From: Bacteroidota bacterium
GTDB taxonomy: Bacteria > Bacteroidota > Ignavibacteria > Ignavibacteriales > Melioribacteraceae
NCBI GenBank assembly: GCA_023381535.1
Contig: JAMCSN010000197.1
Location: 1-64,000 of the forward strand
DNA: 64,000 bases
Direction of reading: 5' to 3'
Part shown: in pieces, positions 51,258-60,040 of the stretch
Layout of the letters: each line of letters starts with the position of its first letter
How positions within the stretch are numbered: the stretch's first letter is position 1
Made by a program: the position numbers and the translations under genes
The notes under the pieces: model-generated
Database searches by the model: none
The model's input: only the letters and a program-made list of their open reading frames with translations
Told to the model about the DNA's origin: nothing

Positions 51258-51491
51258 TTACTTGCCGAGTTTTGCATCAACCAGCTTCTGAAGATCGCCG
51301 ACGTTTTTCAAGCGCAGCACCTCATAGCTTTTGAATTTTACTTTAAAGTGATGTTCAACTGCAAGTATGATGTTAACATGATTCAAAGAATCCCACCCCG
51401 GCACTTGCGGCGCAATCGTTTCGTCGGTCATGTCAAACTCGTCGAGGTTCAATTCTTTTAAAATTACTTGTTTTAATTCCGGTGAAATCAT
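51258..51491 (-). CDS. Acyl carrier protein
   Basis: A 77-residue acyl carrier protein with the 4'-phosphopantetheine attachment serine S35 in the motif PGWDSLNHV and an acidic helix before it. It is not the fatty-acid-synthesis AcpP, which has the DSLDTVE form and normally sits by fabF. Its ATG overlaps the stop of the acyl-AMP ligase by one base (TAATG), which implies equal and coupled synthesis. It should be the acceptor of the acyl group that the ligase activates and the donor for the downstream MBOAT enzyme (inference). Confidence 0.94.
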   Translation of the reverse strand: MISPELKQVILKELNLDEFDMTDETIAPQVPGWDSLNHVNIILAVEHHFKVKFKSYEVLRLKNVGDLQKLVDAKLGK

Positions 51492-53218
51492 TATCTACTC
51501 CAAACTTGTGGATCGGTTCCTTCGGTTAATCTTTCTTTGTTTGCTTTTCTGCTCGGCTTGCCGGATGAACTTTTTATCAGCCAGCGCGGCGGCACAAGAT
51601 ACACTTTGTGAATATTCATGTCTATACTCATTCCGGCTTTAATAATATCCAGCCGGATTCTCTTCTTATCTTCATTAGAAGTAAGTTTTGTTTCGGCAAC
51701 AACGCTAACCTGCTCTGTTCCCATGTTGGGATCTTCTTCGCCGAATGCAATGACTCTTCCTGCGTCAACGTCTTGAACCTGGTTAACAACGTCTTCAATA
51801 TCTTCGGGATAAATATTTTTTCCGGCAACAATTATAATATCTTTCTTTCTGCCGATGATGTAATATTCATCTTTCCATTTGAAACCGTAATCGCCGGAAT
51901 AGTACCAGCCGTTCTCAACAACCTCGGCAGTTTTTTCGGGATAGTTTCTGTAGCCGTCGAACATTGAAACTGATTTAACGGCAACTTCTCCAACAAGTCC
52001 GTCGGGAACATCTTTTCTGTGTTCATCAACGATGCGAGCTTCGCAGTCATTAATTACTTTGCCAGACGAAACACATACGCGCACAACTGAATCTTTCCCT
52101 GCAAGCTTCATTACTCCGTGCGAAAGTTCATTCCGATCTACTTGCAATTCCGAAATCGGTTTGCCCGGTTCCGTGAGAGTTAAACCGAGAGTTACTTCTG
52201 CCATTCCGTACATTCCGCTTAGAGCCAAAGGATTCAAACCGTACTCCTTAAATCGCTCGGCAAATTTTTCGTGGCTGTCATGACGGATCGGTTCGGCAGC
52301 GTTGACCGTCATTCTCAAACTCTCAAGCGAAATTCCCTCCAGTTCCTCATCATCAATTTTTTCTGCAAGAACATTGTATGCAAAGTTTGGAAGACACGTA
52401 ACGGTTGCTTTCTCTTTCGATATAACTTCCAGCAGAAGTACCGGCGCAAGCACCCATTGAAACGGATCGATCTGAACGGTTGTGATGCCGCATGCAAGCG
52501 GAATATGGAAACATGCGATCAATCCGAAATCATGATAGAGCGGAAGCCACGTTGCAACTTTGTCTTTCTCGGTTAATCTAAAAGCTTGCCCTAGATTGGT
52601 AACGTGATTCAGAATTGCACGGTGAGACAACACAACCGGCTTCTGCAAACCTGTTGTACCGGATGAATGCTGAAGTAGCATCGGCTCGGTTTCTTTTACC
52701 GACTTAGAGATTTGTTCAATCTCCGCATCTTTCTTTGGATCGACTTCCGATGTTACATCCCAATCAAGCGGAAACAAAACTGCTTTAATAGTGCTGCCCG
52801 GTTTTTCAACGAGCGGTCTGATCATCGGTTCGAGTTCTTTTTCGGTTAGAATGTAATCTAGACCTGAACGCTGCGCCATTCCTTCCAATCCTTGACGGAA
52901 TTTATCCGGATGCAATCTTGGATTCGGAAACGCGAGCACAGCAGGCAAAGCGGCGGCTCTCGATACTCCGAGATAGAGCGGATAGAAAAAACTGTTATGC
53001 CGGATTATGATTGCACACACGTCGCCCGGTTTTACTCCGGCTTCGGCAATTCTAACGGAAAACTTTTTTGCTGTCTCAATCAAATTCTTGTAAGACCATC
53101 GGAACGGTTCCTCTCCGGCAACCCAATGAACAATCGCATCACGGTCGGGATTTCTCTTTGCATTATTCTGCCATCGCTCCCAAAGAGTTTTTGAATTGTC
53201 TGTGTAGATATCGTTCAT
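51491..53218 (-). CDS. Fatty-acyl-AMP ligase (FAAL)
   Basis: An adenylate-forming enzyme that activates a carboxylic acid with ATP and loads it onto ACP. Core motifs are HSSGTTGLQKP (P-loop), the ATWLPLYHDFGLI block, NAAEPIRHDSHEKF with MYGMAEVTLGLT, and YYSGDYGFKWKDEYYIIGRKKDIII near the C-terminal hinge. The WLPLYHDxGLI and NAAEPIR...YGMAEVTL wording is that of FAALs, which charge fatty acids to carrier proteins, and not of acyl-CoA ligases or D-alanine ligases. I set the start at ATG 53218 (MNDIYTDN); an upstream in-frame start at 53266 adds 16 basic residues. The ACP gene follows with a one-base overlap. Confidence 0.9.
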   Translation of the reverse strand: MNDIYTDNSKTLWERWQNNAKRNPDRDAIVHWVAGEEPFRWSYKNLIETAKKFSVRIAEAGVKPGDVCAIIIRHNSFFYPLYLGVSRAAALPAVLAFPNPRLHPDKFRQGLEGMAQRSGLDYILTEKELEPMIRPLVEKPGSTIKAVLFPLDWDVTSEVDPKKDAEIEQISKSVKETEPMLLQHSSGTTGLQKPVVLSHRAILNHVTNLGQAFRLTEKDKVATWLPLYHDFGLIACFHIPLACGITTVQIDPFQWVLAPVLLLEVISKEKATVTCLPNFAYNVLAEKIDDEELEGISLESLRMTVNAAEPIRHDSHEKFAERFKEYGLNPLALSGMYGMAEVTLGLTLTEPGKPISELQVDRNELSHGVMKLAGKDSVVRVCVSSGKVINDCEARIVDEHRKDVPDGLVGEVAVKSVSMFDGYRNYPEKTAEVVENGWYYSGDYGFKWKDEYYIIGRKKDIIIVAGKNIYPEDIEDVVNQVQDVDAGRVIAFGEEDPNMGTEQVSVVAETKLTSNEDKKRIRLDIIKAGMSIDMNIHKVYLVPPRWLIKSSSGKPSRKANKERLTEGTDPQVWSR

Positions 53219-53240
53219 TTTTATTTTTCTCTTCCTTGAA

Positions 53241-54665
53241 TTAATGGTATAAGGACAGCAGAGCATCCGTCAGCAGATCGGCAACTTTCTTTGCACCCTG
53301 GTCGTTAAAGTGAATGTAATCTCTGAATGCCAGCGGAGGATTAGCATTTACCCATTGCGGCATCGAATTTTCTCCGCCCATTGCATCGAACAAACTCCAG
53401 ATAGCGACGTTTGCCTTCTGAGCAATACTTTTTTGCGCTTGAAGTAGTGTTAGAATCGTCGGGTCGGTTACAAAGCTGGAGCCTTTCTTCATCGCTTTGT
53501 CATGCACCGAGATCATCAGAAAACTTGTATTGGGAAATGCAGATTTCAAATTGTTGATCACCTTAACCATTTCTCTTTCGTACCATGAGTAATCGGATTG
53601 ACGTGTGCCCGCAATGTTCAAACCGAATTCCAATATGATCAATTTGTAATCGAGATATTTTGCAAATTGTTTCAGCACTTCCGGTTTTAGTGAAGCGAGA
53701 TCGGCGCCCGTGTTTCCGCGTAACGGTAAATTATCGACATAAACGCCGGGACCGTTTTCCAAACTTGCGCCGTAGAAGTATGCTTGATCTGCCGTCGGAA
53801 ATTCTATCTTAACTGTTTTTGCTCTGCCCGATGGTTTCAAAACCAATTCTTGAATATCCGTTCCGGGTTTTAATGTTGCGGTTTGCTTTGCGCCGCCGTC
53901 AAATGAATAATAAATCTGAGAATTTTTTGCATTCGAATAAAACAATCTTACAAGACTGAAATCCCTAAGGTAGTATCTTGCGGTTGTTGTTTGATATTGC
54001 ACCCAAGCGTTTCCTTTGGGAACATTTACCTCACCGCTTATTCCCAGAGGGAGATCTTTAGGATTGTTCGTGTACAATGCGGCAGATTCCCAGTTGCTGG
54101 AGAATGTATGCTTCGTTGTCATTCTAAACATAATATCTTGCGATACAATACCCAGCCAGCCGACACCGTTTCCACCAAATTTATTTTGGAGTGTTTGGCG
54201 TATGTCGGACGTAATCAAGTCGCCCTCGATTGCAGAATCGCCGTAATGAGCCACGCGTACAACTTTAGATTTTGCGCTCTTCAGTGCATCGAAAAAGTAA
54301 CTCAACTGTTTTGTGTTTCCGGTGATCGGAGTTTTTCTTCCTTGAACCGTAACATAGATTGTATTGTTCTCAGTTATTTCTTTTTCCGCTTTTGAAATTT
54401 TGCTTTCAAGTATTCCTAAATCGGGCAAACCGAATGACGCCTGAAGAACATTCCTCTGTGAATGATCGGGATTAACTTTGTGCGGCAATAAATTCATCGG
54501 CGGATTATCCTGCGGCTGATTCTTTATGTCAGAAAATAGATCGACTGTTGTAAGACTTATACCCGCAACCGAATAGTTAATAGTTACAAAAGAAGTAACG
54601 TAGAGGACAGCAATCGTAATTATCAATATCCAAAGCGGCTGTTTAATTTTATTTTGATTATCCAT
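53241..54665 (-). CDS. Membrane-anchored SGNH hydrolase-like protein
   Basis: A 474-residue protein with a single N-terminal membrane anchor (about residues 10-30, PLWILIITIAVLYVTSFVTI) and a large extracytoplasmic part. The SGNH fold is indicated by the nucleophile block VVRVAHYGDSAIEGDL (near residue 142), LIILEFGLNIAG, and the Asp-x-x-His block FRDYIHFNDQGAKKVADLL near the end. The insertion between the first and later blocks is large and beta-rich, perhaps a carbohydrate-binding module. In topology it parallels DltD, the anchored SGNH partner of DltB. It ends 22 bases before the ligase start at 53218, so it is in the same operon. Confidence 0.85.
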   Translation of the reverse strand: MDNQNKIKQPLWILIITIAVLYVTSFVTINYSVAGISLTTVDLFSDIKNQPQDNPPMNLLPHKVNPDHSQRNVLQASFGLPDLGILESKISKAEKEITENNTIYVTVQGRKTPITGNTKQLSYFFDALKSAKSKVVRVAHYGDSAIEGDLITSDIRQTLQNKFGGNGVGWLGIVSQDIMFRMTTKHTFSSNWESAALYTNNPKDLPLGISGEVNVPKGNAWVQYQTTTARYYLRDFSLVRLFYSNAKNSQIYYSFDGGAKQTATLKPGTDIQELVLKPSGRAKTVKIEFPTADQAYFYGASLENGPGVYVDNLPLRGNTGADLASLKPEVLKQFAKYLDYKLIILEFGLNIAGTRQSDYSWYEREMVKVINNLKSAFPNTSFLMISVHDKAMKKGSSFVTDPTILTLLQAQKSIAQKANVAIWSLFDAMGGENSMPQWVNANPPLAFRDYIHFNDQGAKKVADLLTDALLSLYH

Positions 54666-54747
54666 CTTTTACTTAACCTTTCAATTTTTCAAAAAAAGAT
54701 TCTTAACCGTTAAGTGTTTATGCAAATAAGAAACTTTGTGTACTAAA

Positions 54748-55452
54748 TTACAAATTGTGTTTTGCCAAAACCTTCTCAACTTCAGCCGCCCATATTTTGT
54801 AAGCAGCCGCTCTGAAATGTATTCCGTCGATTGTTAATTCCGTTCGCAAATAACCGTCGGACGTTGCAATGTGCGGAATGAGATTAATCCAATCTATGTT
54901 GTTGCGCTTTGCATAGTCTGCCAAAAGTTTGTTAAGCTTATCAACTTCTCGATTCCTTCCGAAATTAGATTCTGCAGTAAGCCCAAATTCTTTTCCGTAA
55001 AATTTTGCGGCGTAAGTTGTTGATTGTATCACCGGTATAATGTTTCTTGCGCGCAAACCCTCGATGATTTTCACGTAAGTAGAAAAAGTTTCTTCAACCG
55101 GAATCCAATTATAGATGTCGTTCAACCCGCCCATTATAAAAACAATTTTAGGATGAAGTTTGTAAACGTAATTCATTCTTGCCGCATAACCTTGAAGAAT
55201 ATCGCTGGGTATGCCGCGCTCAACCACGTCAGGGCGTCCCAGCAATTCATTCCACGCAGCACCGTGAGTAAGAGAATTACCGAGCATTACAATGTTTGCT
55301 TGCTTGGTCTGGTAAATATCGTACATGGCAGTTTGAATGGCGTAAACCGGGTTCGTTTTGTATTTGAGACTGTCGTTCTTTTGCTGCGCGGGTAATTGAG
55401 CAACGGTTAGAAAAAAAAGCATTACGGAAATCGGCAGTGCATACTTTCTCAT
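54748..55452 (-). CDS. Secreted SGNH/GDSL hydrolase
   Basis: A 234-residue exported esterase-like protein. The signal peptide ends near LPAQQ. The four SGNH blocks are all visible: IVMLGNSLTHGAAW (GNSLT in place of GDSLT, with the catalytic Ser), a Gly in VERGIPSDILQGY, FIMGGLNDIY (Asn), and IDGIHFRAAAYKIWA (Asp and His). It may remove acyl groups from the product of the neighbouring acyltransferase system or transfer them. It is the first gene of the minus-strand set that continues with the anchored SGNH protein, FAAL and ACP. Confidence 0.9.
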   Translation of the reverse strand: MRKYALPISVMLFFLTVAQLPAQQKNDSLKYKTNPVYAIQTAMYDIYQTKQANIVMLGNSLTHGAAWNELLGRPDVVERGIPSDILQGYAARMNYVYKLHPKIVFIMGGLNDIYNWIPVEETFSTYVKIIEGLRARNIIPVIQSTTYAAKFYGKEFGLTAESNFGRNREVDKLNKLLADYAKRNNIDWINLIPHIATSDGYLRTELTIDGIHFRAAAYKIWAAEVEKVLAKHNL

Positions 55453-55572
55453 AATTTCCCTTTCGCGGAATGATTCATCAACATTTTGTTGGCTGATAAT
55501 TGTAAATAAGAACTCCGCTGAAAATAAGTACTGTCTTTTATTTGGTGAAGCAAAAAGGTGCTACGTCTAAAC

Positions 55573-57255
55573 TTATTTATCAGCTTTGTTCAATTTCTTT
55601 TCGTGTTGGGCTATCTTGAACTTCAAACTCTTTTCCATTGCTATAAGTTCGGATATCTTCGATGTGAATTCTTCTTTTTGCGTTTCGGTGTTTGCCTTTT
55701 CGATTTTTAATGACCGCAATTCTTCTTTGAGTGATGAAACATGATTTTTCAAGTCGGAAAGTGCGCGACTGTTATCGCCGATCTCGGCGGTAAGTTTCTG
55801 TTTCCGCTCGCTGAGTACCGAGTAATTATCGTTAGTCTGATTAATAAGCTGGCGGATTTCTTTTTCGAGCGATTCTTTTTTTATTTCGAGCAAGGACGAT
55901 TCGGATTGAAGCTGCTGCAAATAAATTTTGGTTTTACCTGCGTCATCTTTCAGTTCCATCACTTCTTTCGATAACTCATCCTTTTCCTCTTTCAGATTTT
56001 CGATCATCTGCTCAATGGCTGTACGTTCTTTGTGAAGCACTTTCGTCAATCCGCCGTATTCGGCAACCTGACTCGTTTTTTCAAGAAGTATTTTTTCTTT
56101 GTTGTTAAGTTCCTTCTCTTTTTCGATAATCTCCTGGCGGAGAGAATTAAGTTTTTCTTTTGCCGCGCTAAATTCTTCGGTGAACTTATTGATCACCTGG
56201 GAAAAATCGTTTTCTACTTTCAGATGATTTTCTTCGACTTCAATTTTTCTTTTTTCAAGCTCATCGAGATTGCTTCTTTTCCTTGTCAGCTCTTCCGTAA
56301 TTTTTTCTTCGTCGTTTTTAAGTTGAAGAATTTTTTCGTCTATCTCGGCTCTCACGGATTCAAACTTGCTTACATCTTCATATAACCGGTTTCGTCTATC
56401 GGCAAGTTCTTTGTTCTCGGCTTCCAATTTGTCTATGTTCTCTTTGGCAAAGGTGTATCTGGTTTCGAACTCGTCGTACTCTTTTTGTTTGGACCGGATC
56501 TCTTCAATCAAAGATTCGCGCTTGGCAATAAACTCGGTGTGTAGTTTCTCTTTCTCCGCCAGCTGATTGATAATGGTTGAAAGAGAAGATTCCAGATTGG
56601 ATTTTATTTCTTCTGTAAGATTTATTTTTTCATTGATGGTTTTGAGCGCTGCGGTTCTTTTGTTCTCTTCGGTTTTAAGCTGTGAAAGGCGCTCGTTCAA
56701 ATCCGCCTCAACTTCTTTGATCTTCTCAAGCGATTCGGAAAGATTGCCGCCGTATTTGCCGACTACAACGCGCAGTTTTTCCTCCTCGTCCCTGAGGTAA
56801 TTCAAGTTTTGCTGGGTTGTGTTGTATTCTTCCGAAAGTGAATCGAATGTGGATTTAAGCTGATTGTATTTCTCGTTCAGTTCCGAAATTTCCTTTTCTT
56901 TCGTTTCGGAAATTCTTGCGGCTTCATGCGTATCAAACGATGTTAACTGGATAGACGAAATCGATTCTTCCAGAAAATTTTTTTGCTGTGTGAGAGAAGA
57001 AACTGTATCGGTTAATTCCTGAAGAGTTTCGGTTTTGGTTTGAATATCGGTTTCAAGTGTGCTTAGATCGGTCTTGTGTTTTTCGATTCCGGCAAGTAGT
57101 TCCGACATCTCTTTGCGGGCATCCACCAATTTGCTGTCAAGCTCGGCTAAACTCTGATTTTTTTGCAGAAGCGAATGAAGCGTATTTTTAAGTTCGTCGT
57201 TCTCTTCTATAAGCTTTTCAATATCGCTCTTCCTAGACTTTGAGAAAACGCCCAT
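55573..57255 (-). CDS. Long coiled-coil protein
   Basis: A 560-residue protein that is coiled coil almost from end to end (about residues 10-550), with heptad-rich Glu/Lys/Leu sequence. It has no ATPase motifs, signal peptide or membrane segment. The N-terminus (MGVFSKSRKSDIEKLIEEN) is basic. SMC and RecN proteins are ruled out by the lack of Walker motifs. It could be a cytoplasmic scaffold or filament-forming (bactofilin- or crescentin-like) element; nothing in the sequence decides. I chose ATG 57255, where GGAG lies about 10 bases upstream, over an in-frame ATG at 57300. It is transcribed ahead of the acylation operon, with a gap of about 120 bases. Confidence 0.85.
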   Translation of the reverse strand: MGVFSKSRKSDIEKLIEENDELKNTLHSLLQKNQSLAELDSKLVDARKEMSELLAGIEKHKTDLSTLETDIQTKTETLQELTDTVSSLTQQKNFLEESISSIQLTSFDTHEAARISETKEKEISELNEKYNQLKSTFDSLSEEYNTTQQNLNYLRDEEEKLRVVVGKYGGNLSESLEKIKEVEADLNERLSQLKTEENKRTAALKTINEKINLTEEIKSNLESSLSTIINQLAEKEKLHTEFIAKRESLIEEIRSKQKEYDEFETRYTFAKENIDKLEAENKELADRRNRLYEDVSKFESVRAEIDEKILQLKNDEEKITEELTRKRSNLDELEKRKIEVEENHLKVENDFSQVINKFTEEFSAAKEKLNSLRQEIIEKEKELNNKEKILLEKTSQVAEYGGLTKVLHKERTAIEQMIENLKEEKDELSKEVMELKDDAGKTKIYLQQLQSESSLLEIKKESLEKEIRQLINQTNDNYSVLSERKQKLTAEIGDNSRALSDLKNHVSSLKEELRSLKIEKANTETQKEEFTSKISELIAMEKSLKFKIAQHEKKLNKADK

Positions 57256-57339
57256 TCTATAGTTGCTCCTTCGTTGGATGCCATAATATATCTTTGGCAA
57301 AGATAATAAACTTTGTGAAATGTATCCCTATTTTATCTC

Positions 57340-57357
57340 CTGCCTGCCGGTAGGCAG
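57340..57357. repeat. Short GC palindrome
   Basis: CTGCCT GCCGGT AGGCAG, an 18-bp palindromic hairpin between the coiled-coil gene and rfbA, related in wording to the 29185-29207 repeat. Confidence 0.55.
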
Positions 57358-57398
57358 AAAAGGGCAAACTTAGAATTCCGTTGATAGGAAAGGGGAAT

Positions 57399-58262
57399 CT
57401 ACTCGTTGTAAATTCTTTCTAAATAGTCTCTGTAAAGCGATTTCGGAATTCTGTTGATGAGCGAGCCGAACTGATCTTTATTTATAAATCCTTTCTGATA
57501 TGCGATCTCTTCTATGCATGCAACCTTCAAGCCCTGGCGGTCTTCGATGACTCCGAAAAAATTAGCGGCTTTGAGCAGAGCCTCCGGCGTTCCCGTATCC
57601 AGCCATGCAACGCCGCGCCCGATCTTCTCGACACGCAGTTCTCCTTTTTGAAGATATGAACGGTTCACGTCGGTAATTTCCAGTTCACCGCGTGCCGAAG
57701 GTTTTAGATTTTTGGAAATTGAAACAACATTGTTATCGAAAATGTAAAGACCGGGAACGGCATAGTTCGATTTCGGCACTTTCGGTTTTTCTTCAAGGCT
57801 TATTGCTTTTCCATCGTTACCGAACTCTACTATTCCGTAGCGTTCCGGATCTGTTACTTGATAAGCAAAAATTGTTGCACCGCTTTTGTTCTTTTCAACA
57901 GCGTTGTAAAAGAAATTAAGCGTACCGTAAAAAATGTTGTCGCCGAGGATCAACGAGACGTTGTCTTTGCCGATAAACTTTTCTCCGATTATGAACGATT
58001 CGGCAATTCCGTTCGGCGCTTTCTGAACCGCATATTCAACTTTCAACCCAACATGAGAGCCATCCTCAAATAATTTTTTGTAAAGAGGGATTGTGTCGTC
58101 GTTCGAAATGATTAGAATCTCGCAGATACCGGCGAGCATAAGAATCGAGAGCGGGTAGTAGATCAGCGGTTTATCGTAAATTGTAACGAGCTGCTTGCTA
58201 TAAATTTTTGTTATCGGGTACATTCGCGTTCCCGATCCGCCGGCAAGAATTATTCCTTTCAT
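57399..58262 (-). CDS. rfbA: Glucose-1-phosphate thymidylyltransferase
   Basis: Makes dTDP-glucose from dTTP and glucose-1-phosphate, the first step toward dTDP-L-rhamnose and other dTDP-sugars for lipopolysaccharide and glycans. The nucleotide-binding LAGGSGTRMYPIT, the catalytic-lysine region SKQLVTIYDKPLIYYPL, the LGDNIFYG metal site, and GVAWLDTGTPEALL are complete. 287 aa is standard. The rfbB, rfbC and rfbD partners are not in the window, so the gene is unlinked from the rest of the pathway here. It may supply sugars to the nearby envelope genes, but that is not shown. Confidence 0.95.
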   Translation of the reverse strand: MKGIILAGGSGTRMYPITKIYSKQLVTIYDKPLIYYPLSILMLAGICEILIISNDDTIPLYKKLFEDGSHVGLKVEYAVQKAPNGIAESFIIGEKFIGKDNVSLILGDNIFYGTLNFFYNAVEKNKSGATIFAYQVTDPERYGIVEFGNDGKAISLEEKPKVPKSNYAVPGLYIFDNNVVSISKNLKPSARGELEITDVNRSYLQKGELRVEKIGRGVAWLDTGTPEALLKAANFFGVIEDRQGLKVACIEEIAYQKGFINKDQFGSLINRIPKSLYRDYLERIYNE

Positions 58263-58379
58263 AAAACCCTAAGTTGAATTAACAGTTTTTCTTTTGGTAA
58301 TATAATCCCTTTTCTAAACTATTTCTTAGAATGTTTTAAACGATCTTGCCTGCGCAGCAAAAACTCATCGGTTGTAATA

Positions 58380-58859
58380 TTACAATCTCGTCGGATAAGA
58401 AAACTTGATCAACCTCGGCTTTACCAATCTCTCAAAATCTTTGTAAGACATTTGGATCAGCTCTGTATGCGTGCATGCGTTGAAAGCAATCTCTTCATCC
58501 TTGGCAAGAATATCGGCAACATAAACATCTAAACCGTAAAGATTTCCGAACGGCGGCATTGCGCCGACATCGCAATCGGAAAACTTGTCTTTAAATTCCA
58601 TTTCGTTTGCAAGCCGGATATTTTTTGTGCCAAGAGTCTCCTGAAGCTGATCGAAATTCACTTTGTAAGATGCGGGCAAAACAAACATTGCCATCCTGCC
58701 GTCGATTTTGATAAGGACGGTTTTCGCCATTTCGGTTCCTTTAATATGAGCCGAAGCGGCAATCTCCTGAGCCGTAAATGCCAATGAATGTTTGATCATC
58801 ACATACTTGATCTTGTTCTTATCCAGAAACTCTTTTAACATTTTTGAAGGCATACGCAC
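58380..58859 (-). CDS. YbaK/aminoacyl-tRNA-deacylase-fold protein
   Basis: A 159-residue stand-alone member of the YbaK/ProRS-editing fold, divergent from the YbaK at 23655. It has the conserved lysine environment in [26 protein letters not shown], and [17 protein letters not shown] in place of the GGCSPIG segment. The GxxPPFG form is typical of the broader deacylase group, some members of which clear other mischarged tRNAs. The specific tRNA cannot be read from sequence. The start is either of two nearby ATGs (58859 or 58853). It stands alone. Confidence 0.87.
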   Translation of the reverse strand: MRMPSKMLKEFLDKNKIKYVMIKHSLAFTAQEIAASAHIKGTEMAKTVLIKIDGRMAMFVLPASYKVNFDQLQETLGTKNIRLANEMEFKDKFSDCDVGAMPPFGNLYGLDVYVADILAKDEEIAFNACTHTELIQMSYKDFERLVKPRLIKFSYPTRL

Positions 58860-59110
58860 CTCATAATTTTAATAGTAAAACTGTTCCCATAATAATTTAT
58901 CAAGCAGAAGATAGAGAATTTATTTTCTCTTTAATACCGAGAAGAAGTCCAGAAGATTTTTTTGACCCGTTAAAATGTAGCAACTAATCTATCATGATTC
59001 AACCGCAATATGATATAGTTAGATTACTCACTCGATAAAACCAAATACATTACCGCTTTTAAGTTCATACCATTTTCTATATCTTAACACCCAATTTTGA
59101 GAAACTGCAA

Positions 59111-60034
59111 ATGGGTTTATATATTGGAATTGACGGTGGTGGAACGAAAACCAAATGTGTTCTTGCTGATGATCAATTGAAAATTCTTGCAGAAGCCCAA
59201 GGGGGCACTACCAATCCGCTTGCAATTGGAGTGGATAAATCTTCCAAAATCCTTTTTGAGTTGATTCAGAATGTTTCGAAAAAAGAATCCAAACAATCCA
59301 TCTCCTCCGTTGTAATTGGTTTGGCTGGCGCGGGAAGAAAAAAAATTGCCGGAGAAATTGAAAACCGTTTGAAGCTTTTGGCGAAAAGAAAGAAGGTCTT
59401 GATCAAGCACATCAAAATTCTTAGCGATGTTGAAATTGCGCTCGAAGGCGCTTTTGCCGGTGCGCCCGGAATAATTTTGATAGCGGGAACGGGCTCAATT
59501 ATTCTCGGCAAAAATAAAAACGGTAAACTGTTCCGTGCCGGCGGATTCGGAAAAGTTATCGGCGACGAAGGAGGCGGTTACTCGATTGGAAAGAAAGCGT
59601 TGCAGTCTGTATCAAAAGAATTTGACGGCAGAGGAAGCAAAACTTATCTGACCACTATTCTCGGCAAGAAGTTTGGAATAAAAAATGGGGATGATTTAAT
59701 CACCGCCGTCTATTCTTCCGGTTTCGATATTGCTCGTTTTGCCGAACATGTTATCGAAGCGGCACGGCTTGGCGATAAAATTGCCCGCAATATTTTGGCT
59801 GATGAATCGGACGAACTTGTATGTCACATTGAAACCTTGTATAAACAACTTGGCGGAAAGAAAATAAGTCTTTGCTTGTCGGGCGGATTGTTGTCATCAA
59901 AAAATTATTATTCTAATTTGCTGCGCAGAAAAATTAAAAAAGTGTTTAAAGACATCGAGATTAAAAAGAATATTTATCCACATGAAATAGGGGCTGCAGT
60001 AATTGCGAAAAAATTCGTTAATAAAAACCGCTAA
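59111..60034 (+). CDS. BadF/BcrA-type ATPase, probable GlcNAc kinase
   Basis: An ASKHA-fold sugar kinase of the BadF/BadG/BcrA/BcrD ATPase family. The phosphate-1 motif is YIGIDGGGTKTKCVLAD at the N-terminus, phosphate-2 is LIAGTGSIILG, and the adenosine site lies near LCLSGGLLSS. Family members of this size, including N-acetylglucosamine kinases, phosphorylate amino sugars; the benzoyl-CoA-reductase type is less likely because its cluster-binding cysteines are missing. The AmpG-like permease gene starts seven bases after the stop, so import and phosphorylation of peptidoglycan sugars is the likely job. Confidence 0.85.
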   Translation: MGLYIGIDGGGTKTKCVLADDQLKILAEAQGGTTNPLAIGVDKSSKILFELIQNVSKKESKQSISSVVIGLAGAGRKKIAGEIENRLKLLAKRKKVLIKHIKILSDVEIALEGAFAGAPGIILIAGTGSIILGKNKNGKLFRAGGFGKVIGDEGGGYSIGKKALQSVSKEFDGRGSKTYLTTILGKKFGIKNGDDLITAVYSSGFDIARFAEHVIEAARLGDKIARNILADESDELVCHIETLYKQLGGKKISLCLSGGLLSSKNYYSNLLRRKIKKVFKDIEIKKNIYPHEIGAAVIAKKFVNKNR

Positions 60035-60040
60035 TTCAAA

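Noticed and set aside
51258..51491. Primary fatty-acid-synthesis ACP (acpP)
   Set aside because: Lacks the usual DSLD motif and fab gene neighbours; it is coupled to an acyl-AMP ligase and is better read as a dedicated carrier.
55573..57255. SMC, RecN or myosin-like ATPase
   Set aside because: The protein is coiled coil throughout, and no Walker A or B motif is present.
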